Assembly: GCA_049664225.1 (NCBI GenBank)
Contig: JBATEX010000057.1
Coordinates: forward strand, 94,746-158,745
DNA: 64,000 nucleotides
Source of the DNA: JAUVRX01 sp049664225
Lineage (GTDB): Bacteria > Acidobacteriota > Thermoanaerobaculia > Multivoradales > JAHEKO01
Reading direction: 5' to 3'
Every line of letters starts with the position of its first letter. The first letter of the stretch is position 1. This document shows, in pieces, positions 1 through 8,542 of this stretch. A program made the translations under genes and the position numbers. Under the pieces are notes generated by a model. That model was not told the origin of the DNA. It worked only from the letters and a program-made list of their open reading frames with translations, and did not search any database.

Positions 1-1788
1 GCCTCGCACCACCGTTCGATCGTAGAGCTCATCAACGTAATACTTGTTGAGCAGCAGGCGATGCAGGCCAGGGAATCGGTCTGCCCACCAGGCGCCTCCT
101 GCCAGCTCCCGCGACCCGCCATAGGTCCGCCAGGCGAGGAAGATACCGATGCCGGCGACCGCCACGGAGAGCGCCATCAGCAGGAGCTCGAGGCCCAAGC
201 TGGCGTGATGCGCCTCACCGTGCCCACCCACCGCATGGACGACCGGCTCCAGAAAGTGACCGAACCAGTTCCAATCCCAATCACCCAAACGGGGAAGGCC
301 GACCCAGCCCGAGATGACCGCGCCGATGGCGAGCACAATCAGCGGCAGGGTCATGACCGGCGGCGACTCGTGAACGTGCTCCCACTCTTCCTGCGAACCC
401 CTGAACTCGCCATGAAACGTCATGTAGAGGAGTCGGAACATGTAGAAGGCTGTCAGTCCGGCCGTGATCAAGCCAACGCCCCAGAGGATCTTGTGGCCCT
501 CGAAAGCCGCCGCCAGGATCTGGTCCTTGCTGAAGAACCCGGCCAGGAGCGGCACTCCGGCGATCGCCAAGGTTCCTGTGACGAAGGTCCAGTAGGTCAC
601 AGGCAGCCTCTTGCGTAGCCCACCCATCCGGCGCATGTCCTGCTCCCCGCCGACAGCGTGGATCACCGAGCCGGACCCCAGAAAGAGTAGGCCCTTGAAG
701 AAGGCATGGGTCATGAGGTGGAAAACCGCCACTGAGTAGGCCCCTACGCCGGCGGCCAGAAACATGTATCCCAACTGCGAAACGGTGGAGTAAGCCAGCA
801 CTTTCTTGATATCGGTCTGAGCCAGGGCGATCGTGGCAGCGAAAATCGCCGTCAAGCAGCCCACGACGGCCACGACTCCGGAGACTCCCGGTGCCAGCTG
901 GTAGACGATGTTGGCTCTGGCAACCATGTACACACCCGCCGTCACCATGGTGGCGGCGTGGATCAGTGCGGAGACCGGGGTCGGGCCGGCCATCGCATCG
1001 GGCAACCAGACGTAGAGCGGAATCTGGGCGCTCTTGCCGGTGGCTCCGACAAAGAGAAATAGAGCCACAAAGCTCGCCAGCGTCAGACCCATCACGAACG
1101 GAGACTCGAGGAGGGAAGGATCTTCGGCCGCCTTGGAGAAGATCTCCGTGTACCGCAAGCTGCCGAATGTCGAAGCCAGGGCGAACAGGGCCATGAGGAA
1201 GCCAGCGTCGCCTATCCGGTTGACAATAAAGGCCTTACGACCGGCGTACGGAGGAAACTCTTCCTTGTAGTAGTAGCCGATCAGCAGGTAGGAACAGAGA
1301 CCGACGCCCTCCCAGCCGATGAACATGACCAGGAAGTTGTTGCCCAGCACGAGCAGGAGCATCGCTCCCATGAAGAGGTTCAGATAGGTGAAGTAACGCT
1401 GGTAGCCGTCTTCGTGCCCCATGTACCCGATCGAGTAGACGTGAATCCAGAAGCCCACGAAGGTGACCACGAAGAGCATGACCGCCGAGAGCGGGTCCAG
1501 GAGAAAAGCGAAATCGATGGCCAGCTCTGCAAATACGCCACTCGTAAGCTTCAGAAAACCGGCCGGTAGCCAGACCCAGAGCACCTGCTCGAAGCCACGC
1601 CCGGCGGCATACTCGGCGCTCCGCAGGTAGCTCGGAACTGCATAGAAGAGGGCCAGAACGGTTGTCAGTCCGACGCTGCCGACTGCAACGCCCGTGACCA
1701 ACCGCTTGGAAGCCCTACCTTTGAGGACAACACCGTTGAGAAAGGCCCCCAGGAAGGGCAAGAGCGGGATCAGCCAGAGCGCCTGCAT
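1..1788 (-). CDS. nuoL: NADH-quinone oxidoreductase subunit L (3' end beyond window)
   Basis: Membrane-arm antiporter-like subunit of respiratory complex I, which couples NADH-to-quinone electron flow to proton pumping. I translated the minus strand from the ATG at 1788: it opens MQALWLIPLLPFLGAFLNG and stays open for 596 codons to the window edge. It is almost entirely transmembrane helices. Family hallmarks are visible, including LMTHAFFKGLLFLGSG, LPDAMAGPTPVSALIHAATM and FIGWEGVGLCSYLLIG. The last visible residues are NKYYVDELYDRTVVRG, typical of the NuoL C-terminal part. The start lies 6 bases after the nuoK stop, so the genes are surely cotranscribed. The 3' end is lost at the left edge; nuoM and nuoN would be expected next. 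Confidence 0.95.
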   Translation of the reverse strand, partial: MQALWLIPLLPFLGAFLNGVVLKGRASKRLVTGVAVGSVGLTTVLALFYAVPSYLRSAEYAAGRGFEQVLWVWLPAGFLKLTSGVFAELAIDFAFLLDPLSAVMLFVVTFVGFWIHVYSIGYMGHEDGYQRYFTYLNLFMGAMLLLVLGNNFLVMFIGWEGVGLCSYLLIGYYYKEEFPPYAGRKAFIVNRIGDAGFLMALFALASTFGSLRYTEIFSKAAEDPSLLESPFVMGLTLASFVALFLFVGATGKSAQIPLYVWLPDAMAGPTPVSALIHAATMVTAGVYMVARANIVYQLAPGVSGVVAVVGCLTAIFAATIALAQTDIKKVLAYSTVSQLGYMFLAAGVGAYSVAVFHLMTHAFFKGLLFLGSGSVIHAVGGEQDMRRMGGLRKRLPVTYWTFVTGTLAIAGVPLLAGFFSKDQILAAAFEGHKILWGVGLITAGLTAFYMFRLLYMTFHGEFRGSQEEWEHVHESPPVMTLPLIVLAIGAVISGWVGLPRLGDWDWNWFGHFLEPVVHAVGGHGEAHHASLGLELLLMALSVAVAGIGIFLAWRTYGGSRELAGGAWWADRFPGLHRLLLNKYYVDELYDRTVVRG

Positions 1789-1794
1789 CGTCCG

Positions 1795-2109
1795 CTACCC
1801 CTTGAGCTCCGAGGCTTGATCGAGCGAAGTGGTGCCTCGCAATCGATACAACGCAACAAGGATGGCCAGGCCGATTGCAGCCTCTCCAGCGGCCACCGCA
1901 ATGACGAAGACACCCATGATTTGACCGGTAAGGTCCGAGTACTGATACGAGAAGGCCGCCAGGTTGAGATTGACCGAGTTCAACACCAACTCGATCGACA
2001 TCAGGACCACGATCATGTTGCGCCGCGTGAGGATCCCGACAAGACCGATCACGAAGAGCATGGCGCTCAACACAAGATAGTGGTTGGTGGTGATCTCAAA
2101 CATTGGCAT
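1795..2109 (-). CDS. nuoK: NADH-quinone oxidoreductase subunit K
   Basis: Small membrane subunit of complex I, 104 residues, the usual length. Three hydrophobic helices are apparent, and the family segment MSIELVLNSVNLNL carries the conserved membrane glutamate involved in proton translocation. A second membrane glutamate lies in the AAGEAAIGLAI stretch. It sits between nuoJ and nuoL in the standard order. The gap to nuoL is 6 bases. Confidence 0.96.
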   Translation of the reverse strand: MPMFEITTNHYLVLSAMLFVIGLVGILTRRNMIVVLMSIELVLNSVNLNLAAFSYQYSDLTGQIMGVFVIAVAAGEAAIGLAILVALYRLRGTTSLDQASELKG

Positions 2110-2158
2110 TCTCGTCTCGTTGTCTCATCGATCCGGTGGACACACTCTCCCTCTCCAG

Positions 2159-2692
2159 CTAATCCTTACGTGCCAGAACCACAGCACCGATCATCGCCAC
2201 CAGCAGAAAGAGAGACGCAATCTCGAACGGCAATAGGTACTGCTGAAAGAGCTGCCATGCGACTGCCTGAACATTGCCCACGGCCTCGCCGTCGACGCTG
2301 ACAAGAGCGGCAGGCGCGAGATTGGCCGGTGAGAACTGAACCCTGGCCACCACCCAACTCACCAGTCCGATCAACATCACCGCCAGCAGCAGCGCCGCCG
2401 GCCACTGCATGCCATAGATTTCGGCTTCCTGAATTCGGTGTAGGTTGACCAACATGATGACGAACAAGAACAGCACCATGATGCCGCCGCCGTAGACGAA
2501 GATCTGCACAACTGCCAGAAACTCCGCATGGAGCAAGAAGAACAGCGCGGCGACAGCCAGAAACGAAACCAGCAGCGCGAAAGCCGAGTACATGGGATTG
2601 CGCAGACTGACCACCAGGATTGCAGCCAGCACGGCCAGTGTGGCAAACAGGTAGAACAGCAGCCCGGGGCCGTTGACCAGCAGGAATTCCAT
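2159..2692 (-). CDS. nuoJ: NADH-quinone oxidoreductase subunit J
   Basis: Membrane subunit of complex I, 177 residues with about five predicted helices. The segment FVYGGGIMVLFLFVIML is the characteristic conserved helix of NuoJ/ND6. It is followed by a less conserved loop with SPANLAPAAL and a final helix ending in VLARKD. The gene lies between nuoI and nuoK in the standard order, with a 49-base gap to nuoK, the longest junction in this stretch of the operon. Confidence 0.95.
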   Translation of the reverse strand: MEFLLVNGPGLLFYLFATLAVLAAILVVSLRNPMYSAFALLVSFLAVAALFFLLHAEFLAVVQIFVYGGGIMVLFLFVIMLVNLHRIQEAEIYGMQWPAALLLAVMLIGLVSWVVARVQFSPANLAPAALVSVDGEAVGNVQAVAWQLFQQYLLPFEIASLFLLVAMIGAVVLARKD

Positions 2693-2712
2693 CTCAGACG
2701 CTCATCTCTCGA

Positions 2713-3192
2713 TCAGACGACCTCTTCATCGGTATAGGCCGGGCGGACTTTCCAGTCCTCCAGTTCCCGCTTGTCCACGTACAGATTCTGCCACCGTTCA
2801 TAACTCGCCAATTCGTAGGTCTTGCTCGTCAACCAGATCGATTTCGGGTTGGTGGGGCAGGCCTCTTCGCACAGGCCGCAGAACATGCACCGCTGGATGT
2901 CGATGTCGAAGCGATCCAGTAGCTTTTCCTTCTTCTCCGTCTCCGGGTTCACTTCCTGGTGCCAATCGATGTAGATGATGTCGATGGGGCAGTCCCGGGC
3001 ACAGAGAGTGCACTTGATACAGCGTTCTTCGTCGAGCCGAAACATGCCACGGAAACGGTGTGCCGGCTCCCGGCGCTCTTCCGGATACTGAACCGTCACC
3101 TTCCTCTTCAGCAAGTGCCGGAAGGTGATGCCCAGGCCTGAGAACAGGTCCAGCAGCATGATCTTGTCCAGGAATCGCTTGATCCAGCTCAT
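2713..3192 (-). CDS. nuoI: NADH-quinone oxidoreductase subunit I (two 4Fe-4S clusters)
   Basis: Peripheral-arm ferredoxin-type subunit that carries clusters N6a and N6b toward NuoB. Two CxxCxxCxxxCP motifs are plain: CIKCTLCARDCP and CMFCGLCEEACP. The frame is open upstream to 3447, but that extension overlaps nuoH and reads as unrelated sequence. The ATG at 3192 (MSWIKRFLDKIMLLD) gives 159 residues, normal for NuoI, and starts 8 bases after the nuoH stop. I therefore choose 3192. Confidence 0.95.
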   Translation of the reverse strand: MSWIKRFLDKIMLLDLFSGLGITFRHLLKRKVTVQYPEERREPAHRFRGMFRLDEERCIKCTLCARDCPIDIIYIDWHQEVNPETEKKEKLLDRFDIDIQRCMFCGLCEEACPTNPKSIWLTSKTYELASYERWQNLYVDKRELEDWKVRPAYTDEEVV

Positions 3193-3200
3193 ACGTAAGC

Positions 3201-4283
3201 CTAGATGAGGACCTTCCAGAGACCAGTTGCCACGACAGCCAGCAACGCGGTGGGAATCAACCACTTCCAACCGAGATCCATCAACTGGTCGAAGCGGTAC
3301 CTCGGGAAAGTCCCGCGGAACCAGATATAGACGAACAGGAAGCTGAGAAGCTTGATCAGGAACCACAGGAATCCGGCCAGGCCCGCCGGCAGGAACGCCA
3401 AATCGAGAAACGACAACCACCCAACACTCGGGAAAGGCCGCAACCAACCGCCCAGGAACATGGTTACCGCGACAGCCGAGATCACGATCATGTTGGCGTA
3501 CTCGCCCAGAAAGAACAGAGCGAATCGCATGCCGCTGTACTCCGTGTGGAATCCGGCCACCAGCTCGGATTCGGCCTCCGGCAAATCGAAGGGGTTGCGG
3601 TTGGATTCAGCTACTCCAGCCACGAAGTAGATGAAGAACGCCAGAAGACCGAAGGGAAAGAACCCGAAGATGAACCATCGACCCTGGGTCAGCTGAGCCT
3701 CGACGATTCCGACCAGCGAGAGGGTACCGGCCATCAGCACGGGTACGACCAGTGAGAAGCCCTGCGGGACCTCGTACGAGATCATCTGGGCGGCCGCTCG
3801 AAGCCCGCCCAACATGGAGAACTTGTTGTTGGAGGCCCAGCCTCCGAGGATCAGCCCGTACACTCCGATCGAAGCTATGGCAACGACCAGCAGTAGCCCT
3901 GCATTGACGTCGGTGATGAACCAACTGGGAATCGTGCCTTCGCCCGATGGCGGCCCATAGGGAATCACCGACAGGATGATCAGAGCGGGTCCGACGACCA
4001 GGCACGGAGCCAGGACGTACGCCCACTTGACGGCACGATTCGGGATCACGTCCTCCTTGCCGAGGAGTTTTGCGACGTCGGCGATGGGTTGAAACAGGCC
4101 CCACGGCCCGACGCGATTCGGCCCGGTCCGGACTTGGAGGAAGCCCAGGATCTTGCGCTCGGCGAAGGTGGTATAGGCAATGATCGTCAGCACGACGATG
4201 ATCGCCGCAATGATCTTGACCAGCGGCACCACCGCGTAGGTGAACAGGGTCTCGCCAAAAAACTCGACCATCAGACTCTCCAC
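3201..4283 (-). CDS. nuoH: NADH-quinone oxidoreductase subunit H
   Basis: Membrane subunit at the junction of the two arms of complex I, forming part of the quinone chamber. It has 360 residues and about eight helices. Signature stretches are AERKILGFLQVRTGPNRVGP near the N-terminus and the acidic quinone-channel loop FDLPEAESELVAGFHTEYSG. The GTG at 4283 is preceded by a GAGGA ribosome site; an ATG four codons later at 4271 is an equally plausible start. It begins 7 bases after nuoD. Confidence 0.96.
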   Translation of the reverse strand: MESLMVEFFGETLFTYAVVPLVKIIAAIIVVLTIIAYTTFAERKILGFLQVRTGPNRVGPWGLFQPIADVAKLLGKEDVIPNRAVKWAYVLAPCLVVGPALIILSVIPYGPPSGEGTIPSWFITDVNAGLLLVVAIASIGVYGLILGGWASNNKFSMLGGLRAAAQMISYEVPQGFSLVVPVLMAGTLSLVGIVEAQLTQGRWFIFGFFPFGLLAFFIYFVAGVAESNRNPFDLPEAESELVAGFHTEYSGMRFALFFLGEYANMIVISAVAVTMFLGGWLRPFPSVGWLSFLDLAFLPAGLAGFLWFLIKLLSFLFVYIWFRGTFPRYRFDQLMDLGWKWLIPTALLAVVATGLWKVLI

Positions 4284-4290
4284 CCCGTCC

Positions 4291-5430
4291 TCATCGGTCC
4301 ACCTCGCCTAGCACGATGTCAGTGGTACCGATGACCGCGATCAGGTCGGCGATCAGGCCGCCGACGACCATCTCGGGCAACACCTGGATGTTGTATAGCG
4401 ACGGCGGCCGTACCCTGCAGCGATGTGGATTCGGCGTACCGTTTCCCACGATATAGAAGCCGATCTCGCCCTTTGGAGCTTCCACGGCATGGTAGACATC
4501 CCCTTCCTTGGGAGCCTTCAGCACGCGTGGGCGCTTGCCCATTATCGGCCCCTCGGGGAGCTTCTCGAGGCACTGCCGAACGATCCGGACGGACTGGCGC
4601 ATCTCCTCAATTCGAACCAGATAGCGATCGTAGGTGTCGCAGTTGTAGAACACCGGCACCTCGAAATCCACCTGGTCGTACATTTCGTATGGCATCGCCT
4701 TGCGAACATCCAACTGAATGCCGCTACCGCGCAGCATCGGTCCGGTCACGCCGTATTCCAGCGCCACCTCTGGTGTCAGGATGCCGATTCCGACTGTCCT
4801 CTTCTTCCAGATCCGGTTCTCCGTCAGCAGACCTTCGTACTCGTCGATCTTGCCGGGGAAATCCTCGATGAACTCGGCGCAGCGCTCGACCCAACCCACG
4901 GGAAGGTCGTACGGCTGACCTCCCGGACGCATGCAATTGAGAGTCAGTCGAGCCCCGCAGTACTCCTCGAAGAGATCGAGAATGATCTCTCTCTCTCGAA
5001 ACGTGTAGAAGAAGGGCGTCATCGCCCCGATGTCGATAGCGTGCGTCGCCAGCCAAATAAGATGACTGGAGATCCGTTGCAGCTCCGACAGAAGCGTGCG
5101 GATGTAGCTCGCCCGCGGAGGCACCACCAGACCGAGCAGCTTTTCGACCGCACCAACGTAGGCCAGGTTGTTAGTGGCCGCGGCCACGTAGTCCAGGCGA
5201 TCCGTATGGGGCACATTCTGAAAGAAGGGGTGCAGCTCGAACAACTTCTCGGTGCCTCGGTGTAGATACCCGATCACCGGATAGCAATCGACGATCCGCT
5301 CGCCGTCCACCTTGAGCTTCAGGCGCAGCACCCCATGGGTGGCCGGATGCTGCGGACCGAAATTGATCTCCATCTCCTCGACACCGAAAAGGGTGTCGCT
5401 GGAGAGACTCGAGCTGTCCACTTCAACCAT
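4291..5430 (-). CDS. nuoD: NADH-quinone oxidoreductase subunit D (49 kDa homologue)
   Basis: Peripheral-arm subunit that builds the quinone-binding pocket with NuoB. It has 379 residues and the family opening GPQHPATHGVLRL, followed by YLHRGTEKLFE and the C-terminal LIAVIGTTDIVLGEVDR. NuoD is separate from NuoC here, unlike the fused NuoCD of enterobacteria. In mitochondria the homologous subunit NDUFS2 is methylated by NDUFAF7; a MidA-type homologue of that enzyme lies just upstream of this operon at 7383-8438. Confidence 0.96.
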   Translation of the reverse strand: MVEVDSSSLSSDTLFGVEEMEINFGPQHPATHGVLRLKLKVDGERIVDCYPVIGYLHRGTEKLFELHPFFQNVPHTDRLDYVAAATNNLAYVGAVEKLLGLVVPPRASYIRTLLSELQRISSHLIWLATHAIDIGAMTPFFYTFREREIILDLFEEYCGARLTLNCMRPGGQPYDLPVGWVERCAEFIEDFPGKIDEYEGLLTENRIWKKRTVGIGILTPEVALEYGVTGPMLRGSGIQLDVRKAMPYEMYDQVDFEVPVFYNCDTYDRYLVRIEEMRQSVRIVRQCLEKLPEGPIMGKRPRVLKAPKEGDVYHAVEAPKGEIGFYIVGNGTPNPHRCRVRPPSLYNIQVLPEMVVGGLIADLIAVIGTTDIVLGEVDR

Positions 5431-5457
5431 GGCTTCTCTCGTGCCTCGCCCGGAGAC

Positions 5458-6276
5458 CTAGGCCTCCTCGGGCGCCGGTTCCTCTTCAGATGGCTTGGGC
5501 GGTTTCCATCCGGTGCCGGTACCGGCAACCGGGCCCGCCTCTTCACCATAGAACTCGGGGTAGATCGCAGCCCCCGTGTCGATTCCCTCAACAGGGAAGT
5601 CTTTGCGCAGGGGATGGCCACTGAAACCTTCCCACATCAGGATGCGCGTCATATCCGGGTGCCCGGCAAAACGCACGCCGTACATGTCGTAGATCTCCCT
5701 CTCCGGCCAGTTGGCTCCCTTCCAGACGTCGACGACGGTGGGCACCTCGACCCCTTCCTGGGTACCGACCTTGAGCCGGATACGGCGCGCCTGCTCGAGG
5801 TTGTACAAGTGATACACAACCTCGAAGGGAGCTTCCTCACGGTCGGGATAGTGAGCACCGCAGATGTCCACCAACAAGGCGAACCCGTGCTCCTCTTTCA
5901 GGCTCCGCCCAACCTCCTGAATAACCCGCAACTCGATATCGAACACCAACTCGCCGGCGAAAGTGCGGGCCGCCGTGACCCCCTCACCGAAGCTGCTCTT
6001 CAGGGCCTCTGCAAGGGCATCGCCTTCGGCCTCCTGCCATTCAGGGGCTACAGGATCCCGTTCCCATGGCTCCCTGGCAGCCTCCGCCTCGGCGAGAGCC
6101 TTGGCCTTGGCGGCTGCCGCCTTGGCCTTCGCCTCTGCCTCAGCCTTGGCCGCCTCCTCTGAATCGGCTTCTGCCACGGCCGGCGCGTCCGCCTTGGTCT
6201 CGTCCGGAGCTTCGGGCGTCGGCTGGGCCCCGTTCGGGTGACCCTCCTGCGGCTTGTCGTCTTCGCGTTCGCTCAT
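5458..6276 (-). CDS. nuoC: NADH-quinone oxidoreductase subunit C with charged N-terminal extension
   Basis: Peripheral-arm 30 kDa subunit of complex I. The core from about residue 85 is standard, including the signature WPEREIYDMYGVRFAGHPD and the C-terminal PLRKDFPVEG. The first 75-80 residues are a low-complexity Ala/Lys/Glu stretch with repeated EAKAKA-type units, likely a long charged helix or flexible arm, making the protein longer (272 residues) than typical NuoC. The tail is also acidic and Pro-rich. The ATG overlaps the nuoB stop by one base. The extension is in frame with a single obvious start, so it appears genuine. Confidence 0.94.
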   Translation of the reverse strand: MSEREDDKPQEGHPNGAQPTPEAPDETKADAPAVAEADSEEAAKAEAEAKAKAAAAKAKALAEAEAAREPWERDPVAPEWQEAEGDALAEALKSSFGEGVTAARTFAGELVFDIELRVIQEVGRSLKEEHGFALLVDICGAHYPDREEAPFEVVYHLYNLEQARRIRLKVGTQEGVEVPTVVDVWKGANWPEREIYDMYGVRFAGHPDMTRILMWEGFSGHPLRKDFPVEGIDTGAAIYPEFYGEEAGPVAGTGTGWKPPKPSEEEPAPEEA

Positions 6277-6788
6277 TACGCGTTACCAGCGATCTTTGAG
6301 GCCTCGTCCATCTTTGGCTTCGCCACCGTCATCCGGTCGATCTTGCGTTGCAGATGCAGGAGGCCCCACAGCAATGCCTCCGGCCTGGGCGGACAACCGG
6401 GAACGTAGACGTCGACCGGAATCACCCTGTCGACTCCCTGGGTGACGGCGTAGGTCCGGTAGGGGCCTCCGCAAGTAGCACAGGCGCCCATCGCGAGGGC
6501 CCACTTGGGCTCCGGCATCTGGTCCCACAGGCGCCGGACGATTGGCGCCATCTTCTCCGTCACTGTACCGGCGACGATCATCAAATCGCTCTGCCTGGGG
6601 GTGCCCCGAAAAACCTCGGCACCGAATCGGCTCATATCGTGCCTCGGATCGAGCACAGCCATCATCTCGATAGCGCAACAGGCCAGGCCGAACTGCATCG
6701 GCCAGATTGCCGACCGACGGGCCCAGTTGAAGACCTTGTCGTAGGTCGTGGTGAGGATGTTGGCCTCGACGTCGTCCATCAGGCCCAA
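6276..6788 (-). CDS. nuoB: NADH-quinone oxidoreductase subunit B (cluster N2)
   Basis: Peripheral-arm subunit holding the terminal 4Fe-4S cluster N2, which reduces quinone. It has 170 residues. The adjacent cysteines are in FGLACCAIEMM, a third is in GACATCGGPY and the fourth in YVPGCPPRPEAL, as expected for the family. The start at 6788 overlaps the end of nuoA by 10 bases, suggesting translational coupling. Confidence 0.97.
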   Translation of the reverse strand: MGLMDDVEANILTTTYDKVFNWARRSAIWPMQFGLACCAIEMMAVLDPRHDMSRFGAEVFRGTPRQSDLMIVAGTVTEKMAPIVRRLWDQMPEPKWALAMGACATCGGPYRTYAVTQGVDRVIPVDVYVPGCPPRPEALLWGLLHLQRKIDRMTVAKPKMDEASKIAGNA

Positions 6789-7132
6789 TTCAACGCCCCC
6801 CGTCTCCAGACGTACACATAGCCGACCACAAGAATGGCCAAGAAGATCATCATTTCAATGAAGCCGAACAGTGCCAGTTTGTCGAATATCACGGCCCATG
6901 GAAACAGGAAGATAGCCTCCACGTCGAAGACGACGAACAAGACCGCTATCAGGTAGTAACGAATGGAGAATCGGTGGTCGTGAGCCAGGCTGGTCGGCTC
7001 GTTGCCGCACTCGTACGGCTCGAGTAGGGTTCGACCGCCACCATGGCGCAAGAGACGCGCGGCGACCAGCACGACGATCAAGAACGCCACGGTGACCAAA
7101 AAGAAGATGAAGACCGGGAGATAGCTTTCCAC
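6779..7132 (-). CDS. nuoA: NADH-quinone oxidoreductase subunit A
   Basis: Small three-helix membrane subunit of complex I, 117 residues, and the first gene of the operon. The conserved stretch YECGNEP and the acidic helix VLFVVFDVEAIFLFPWAV identify the family. Translation starts at a GTG (7132). The leader from the promoter at 7291-7318 is about 150 bases. No nuoE, nuoF or nuoG lies in this cluster. Confidence 0.95.
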   Translation of the reverse strand: MESYLPVFIFFLVTVAFLIVVLVAARLLRHGGGRTLLEPYECGNEPTSLAHDHRFSIRYYLIAVLFVVFDVEAIFLFPWAVIFDKLALFGFIEMMIFLAILVVGYVYVWRRGALNWA

Positions 7133-7290
7133 AGTGCGCTCGTCTCAGGCCCAACGCCAGATGGTGGTTCCCGGTCAGCTATTCAGCCAGTCCTAGCCCC
7201 TGGATCTCAACTCTCGATCCCACTCGGGACGGGCTTGAAGGTGTCCGATTCGAAACGCATGATTTCTTCCGGGAAGCGAATACCGCGGTA

Positions 7291-7318
7291 ATTGTACCGG
7301 AGGCCCAAGGGGTGTCAA
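7291..7318 (-). promoter_or_regulatory. Sigma70-type promoter of the nuo operon
   Basis: On the minus strand a perfect TTGACA (7318-7313) is followed, after a 16-base spacer, by TACAAT (7296-7291). It lies between the midA stop and nuoA, pointing into nuoA, and would start transcription near 7284. This is the best consensus promoter in the window. Confidence 0.75.
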
Positions 7319-7382
7319 GGAGCCCCTCTCGACGCTGATTTCTCCACCTGCCGGACGGTGACGATCACAGAGCTACCAACCA

Positions 7383-8438
7383 CTAAAGCAGGTATCGGGT
7401 GTCCAGAATCTCGGCCACGTCCAGCCCACGAGCCTGCACCAGCACCCGAATCTCCTCGCCCATTCCTTCAGGGTCGAGCAGCGTCATCGCTTCCAACCGC
7501 TCCACCTGGTCGGCGTCGGCGAGGCCTTCGAAGATCCCGCAACTCGTCAACCAGGCAGCCTGACGAGTCAAAGCCACCGTCTCCAGCCCCTGCTCCTCAC
7601 CTTCTTCTATCAAGGCAGTGAAGTCCACATGGGCGGTCAGATCCTGCTCACCCACATCGATCAGTGGGTCTCGGTGCACCTGTTGCTGTCGATAGCAGGC
7701 CAGGCTGCCGTGGGGGCGTACCCGGCGATCCAATAGCTGCCGGCGTGGAAAGCCGTAGTCGCAGGTCACCAGCAGGCCGCGGTGCAGCTTTTCGGCCATC
7801 TGTCCGTAGAGAGGCCTCCAGCGAGGCGAAAGATCGGCAATCTGGCACGGCTCGAGCGGCTCACCAGGGCTGCCCAGCAGACTCGTGAGCGCAGGCTCCG
7901 AGACCTCGTCCTCCCGCCACGCGAAGGAACCGTCGGGCTGCAACACGACCCATAGCTCGCCCACCCGCGCTCCCTTGCGGCCAATGAGCCGATGAATCGG
8001 AAGCGCGTCAAACAGCTCGTAAGAAAACACGACCCCCTCCACTTGGCCGGTACCAACCTCCTCCAGGCTCTCGAGCGTCTCGATCGCTGAAGGTAGAGAC
8101 CGCTGAACACGATCACAGCCCAACAACTCGCGTTCCCCCATCGGTTCCAGGAACTCGGCCAGGCCTCGCAGGTGAGAGCCGTCTCCGTATCCGACTTCGA
8201 GAAAGCTAGCTGGATGACCGAGGGCTGCATCCATCCTGCGAAGGAGGCGCGCCGTGGCTCGCGCGAAGAGGGCTGAGTAGGAGGAGCCGGTGATGAAGTC
8301 CCCGTCGACCCCGATGGCCAGATCATCACGGCAGTAATAACCGCCCTCACCATAGAGAGCCTCCTCCATGAAGCGAGCAAAAGTGATTGGACCCTCATCC
8401 TCGATCAGCGCGCGAAGCCGATCCGCGACGGCATTCAT
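7383..8438 (-). CDS. MidA/NDUFAF7-type class I SAM-dependent methyltransferase
   Basis: Protein-arginine methyltransferase family COG1565. The mitochondrial member NDUFAF7/MidA methylates the NuoD homologue during complex I assembly. The N-terminal ITFARFMEEALYGEGGYY is the family hallmark (F-x2-M-x3-LY-x2-GYY). The SAM-binding loop is FLEVGYGDGSHLRGL, followed by FSYELFDALPIHR and the C-terminal family pattern LVTCDYGFPR. The frame is open to 8585, but the ATG at 8438 (MNAVADRLRAL) gives a normal 351-residue protein; the extra 49 residues look non-coding. Position just upstream of nuoABCD, on the same strand, fits a complex I assembly role, although the strong nuo promoter lies between them. 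Confidence 0.88.
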   Translation of the reverse strand: MNAVADRLRALIEDEGPITFARFMEEALYGEGGYYCRDDLAIGVDGDFITGSSYSALFARATARLLRRMDAALGHPASFLEVGYGDGSHLRGLAEFLEPMGERELLGCDRVQRSLPSAIETLESLEEVGTGQVEGVVFSYELFDALPIHRLIGRKGARVGELWVVLQPDGSFAWREDEVSEPALTSLLGSPGEPLEPCQIADLSPRWRPLYGQMAEKLHRGLLVTCDYGFPRRQLLDRRVRPHGSLACYRQQQVHRDPLIDVGEQDLTAHVDFTALIEEGEEQGLETVALTRQAAWLTSCGIFEGLADADQVERLEAMTLLDPEGMGEEIRVLVQARGLDVAEILDTRYLL

Positions 8439-8542
8439 GAACGGAAGTATAAGAGGCAGTGGGGGTTGAGGGGGCCAGGCGTTCCTTCCGGCCCGTCCTT
8501 GGGGCATTGAGGCAACGACACCTGAGGGACCTTGGTTCAAGA

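Noticed and set aside
2713..3447. Long form of nuoI starting at 3447
   Set aside because: The extension overlaps nuoH and has no family similarity; the ATG at 3192 gives the normal length.
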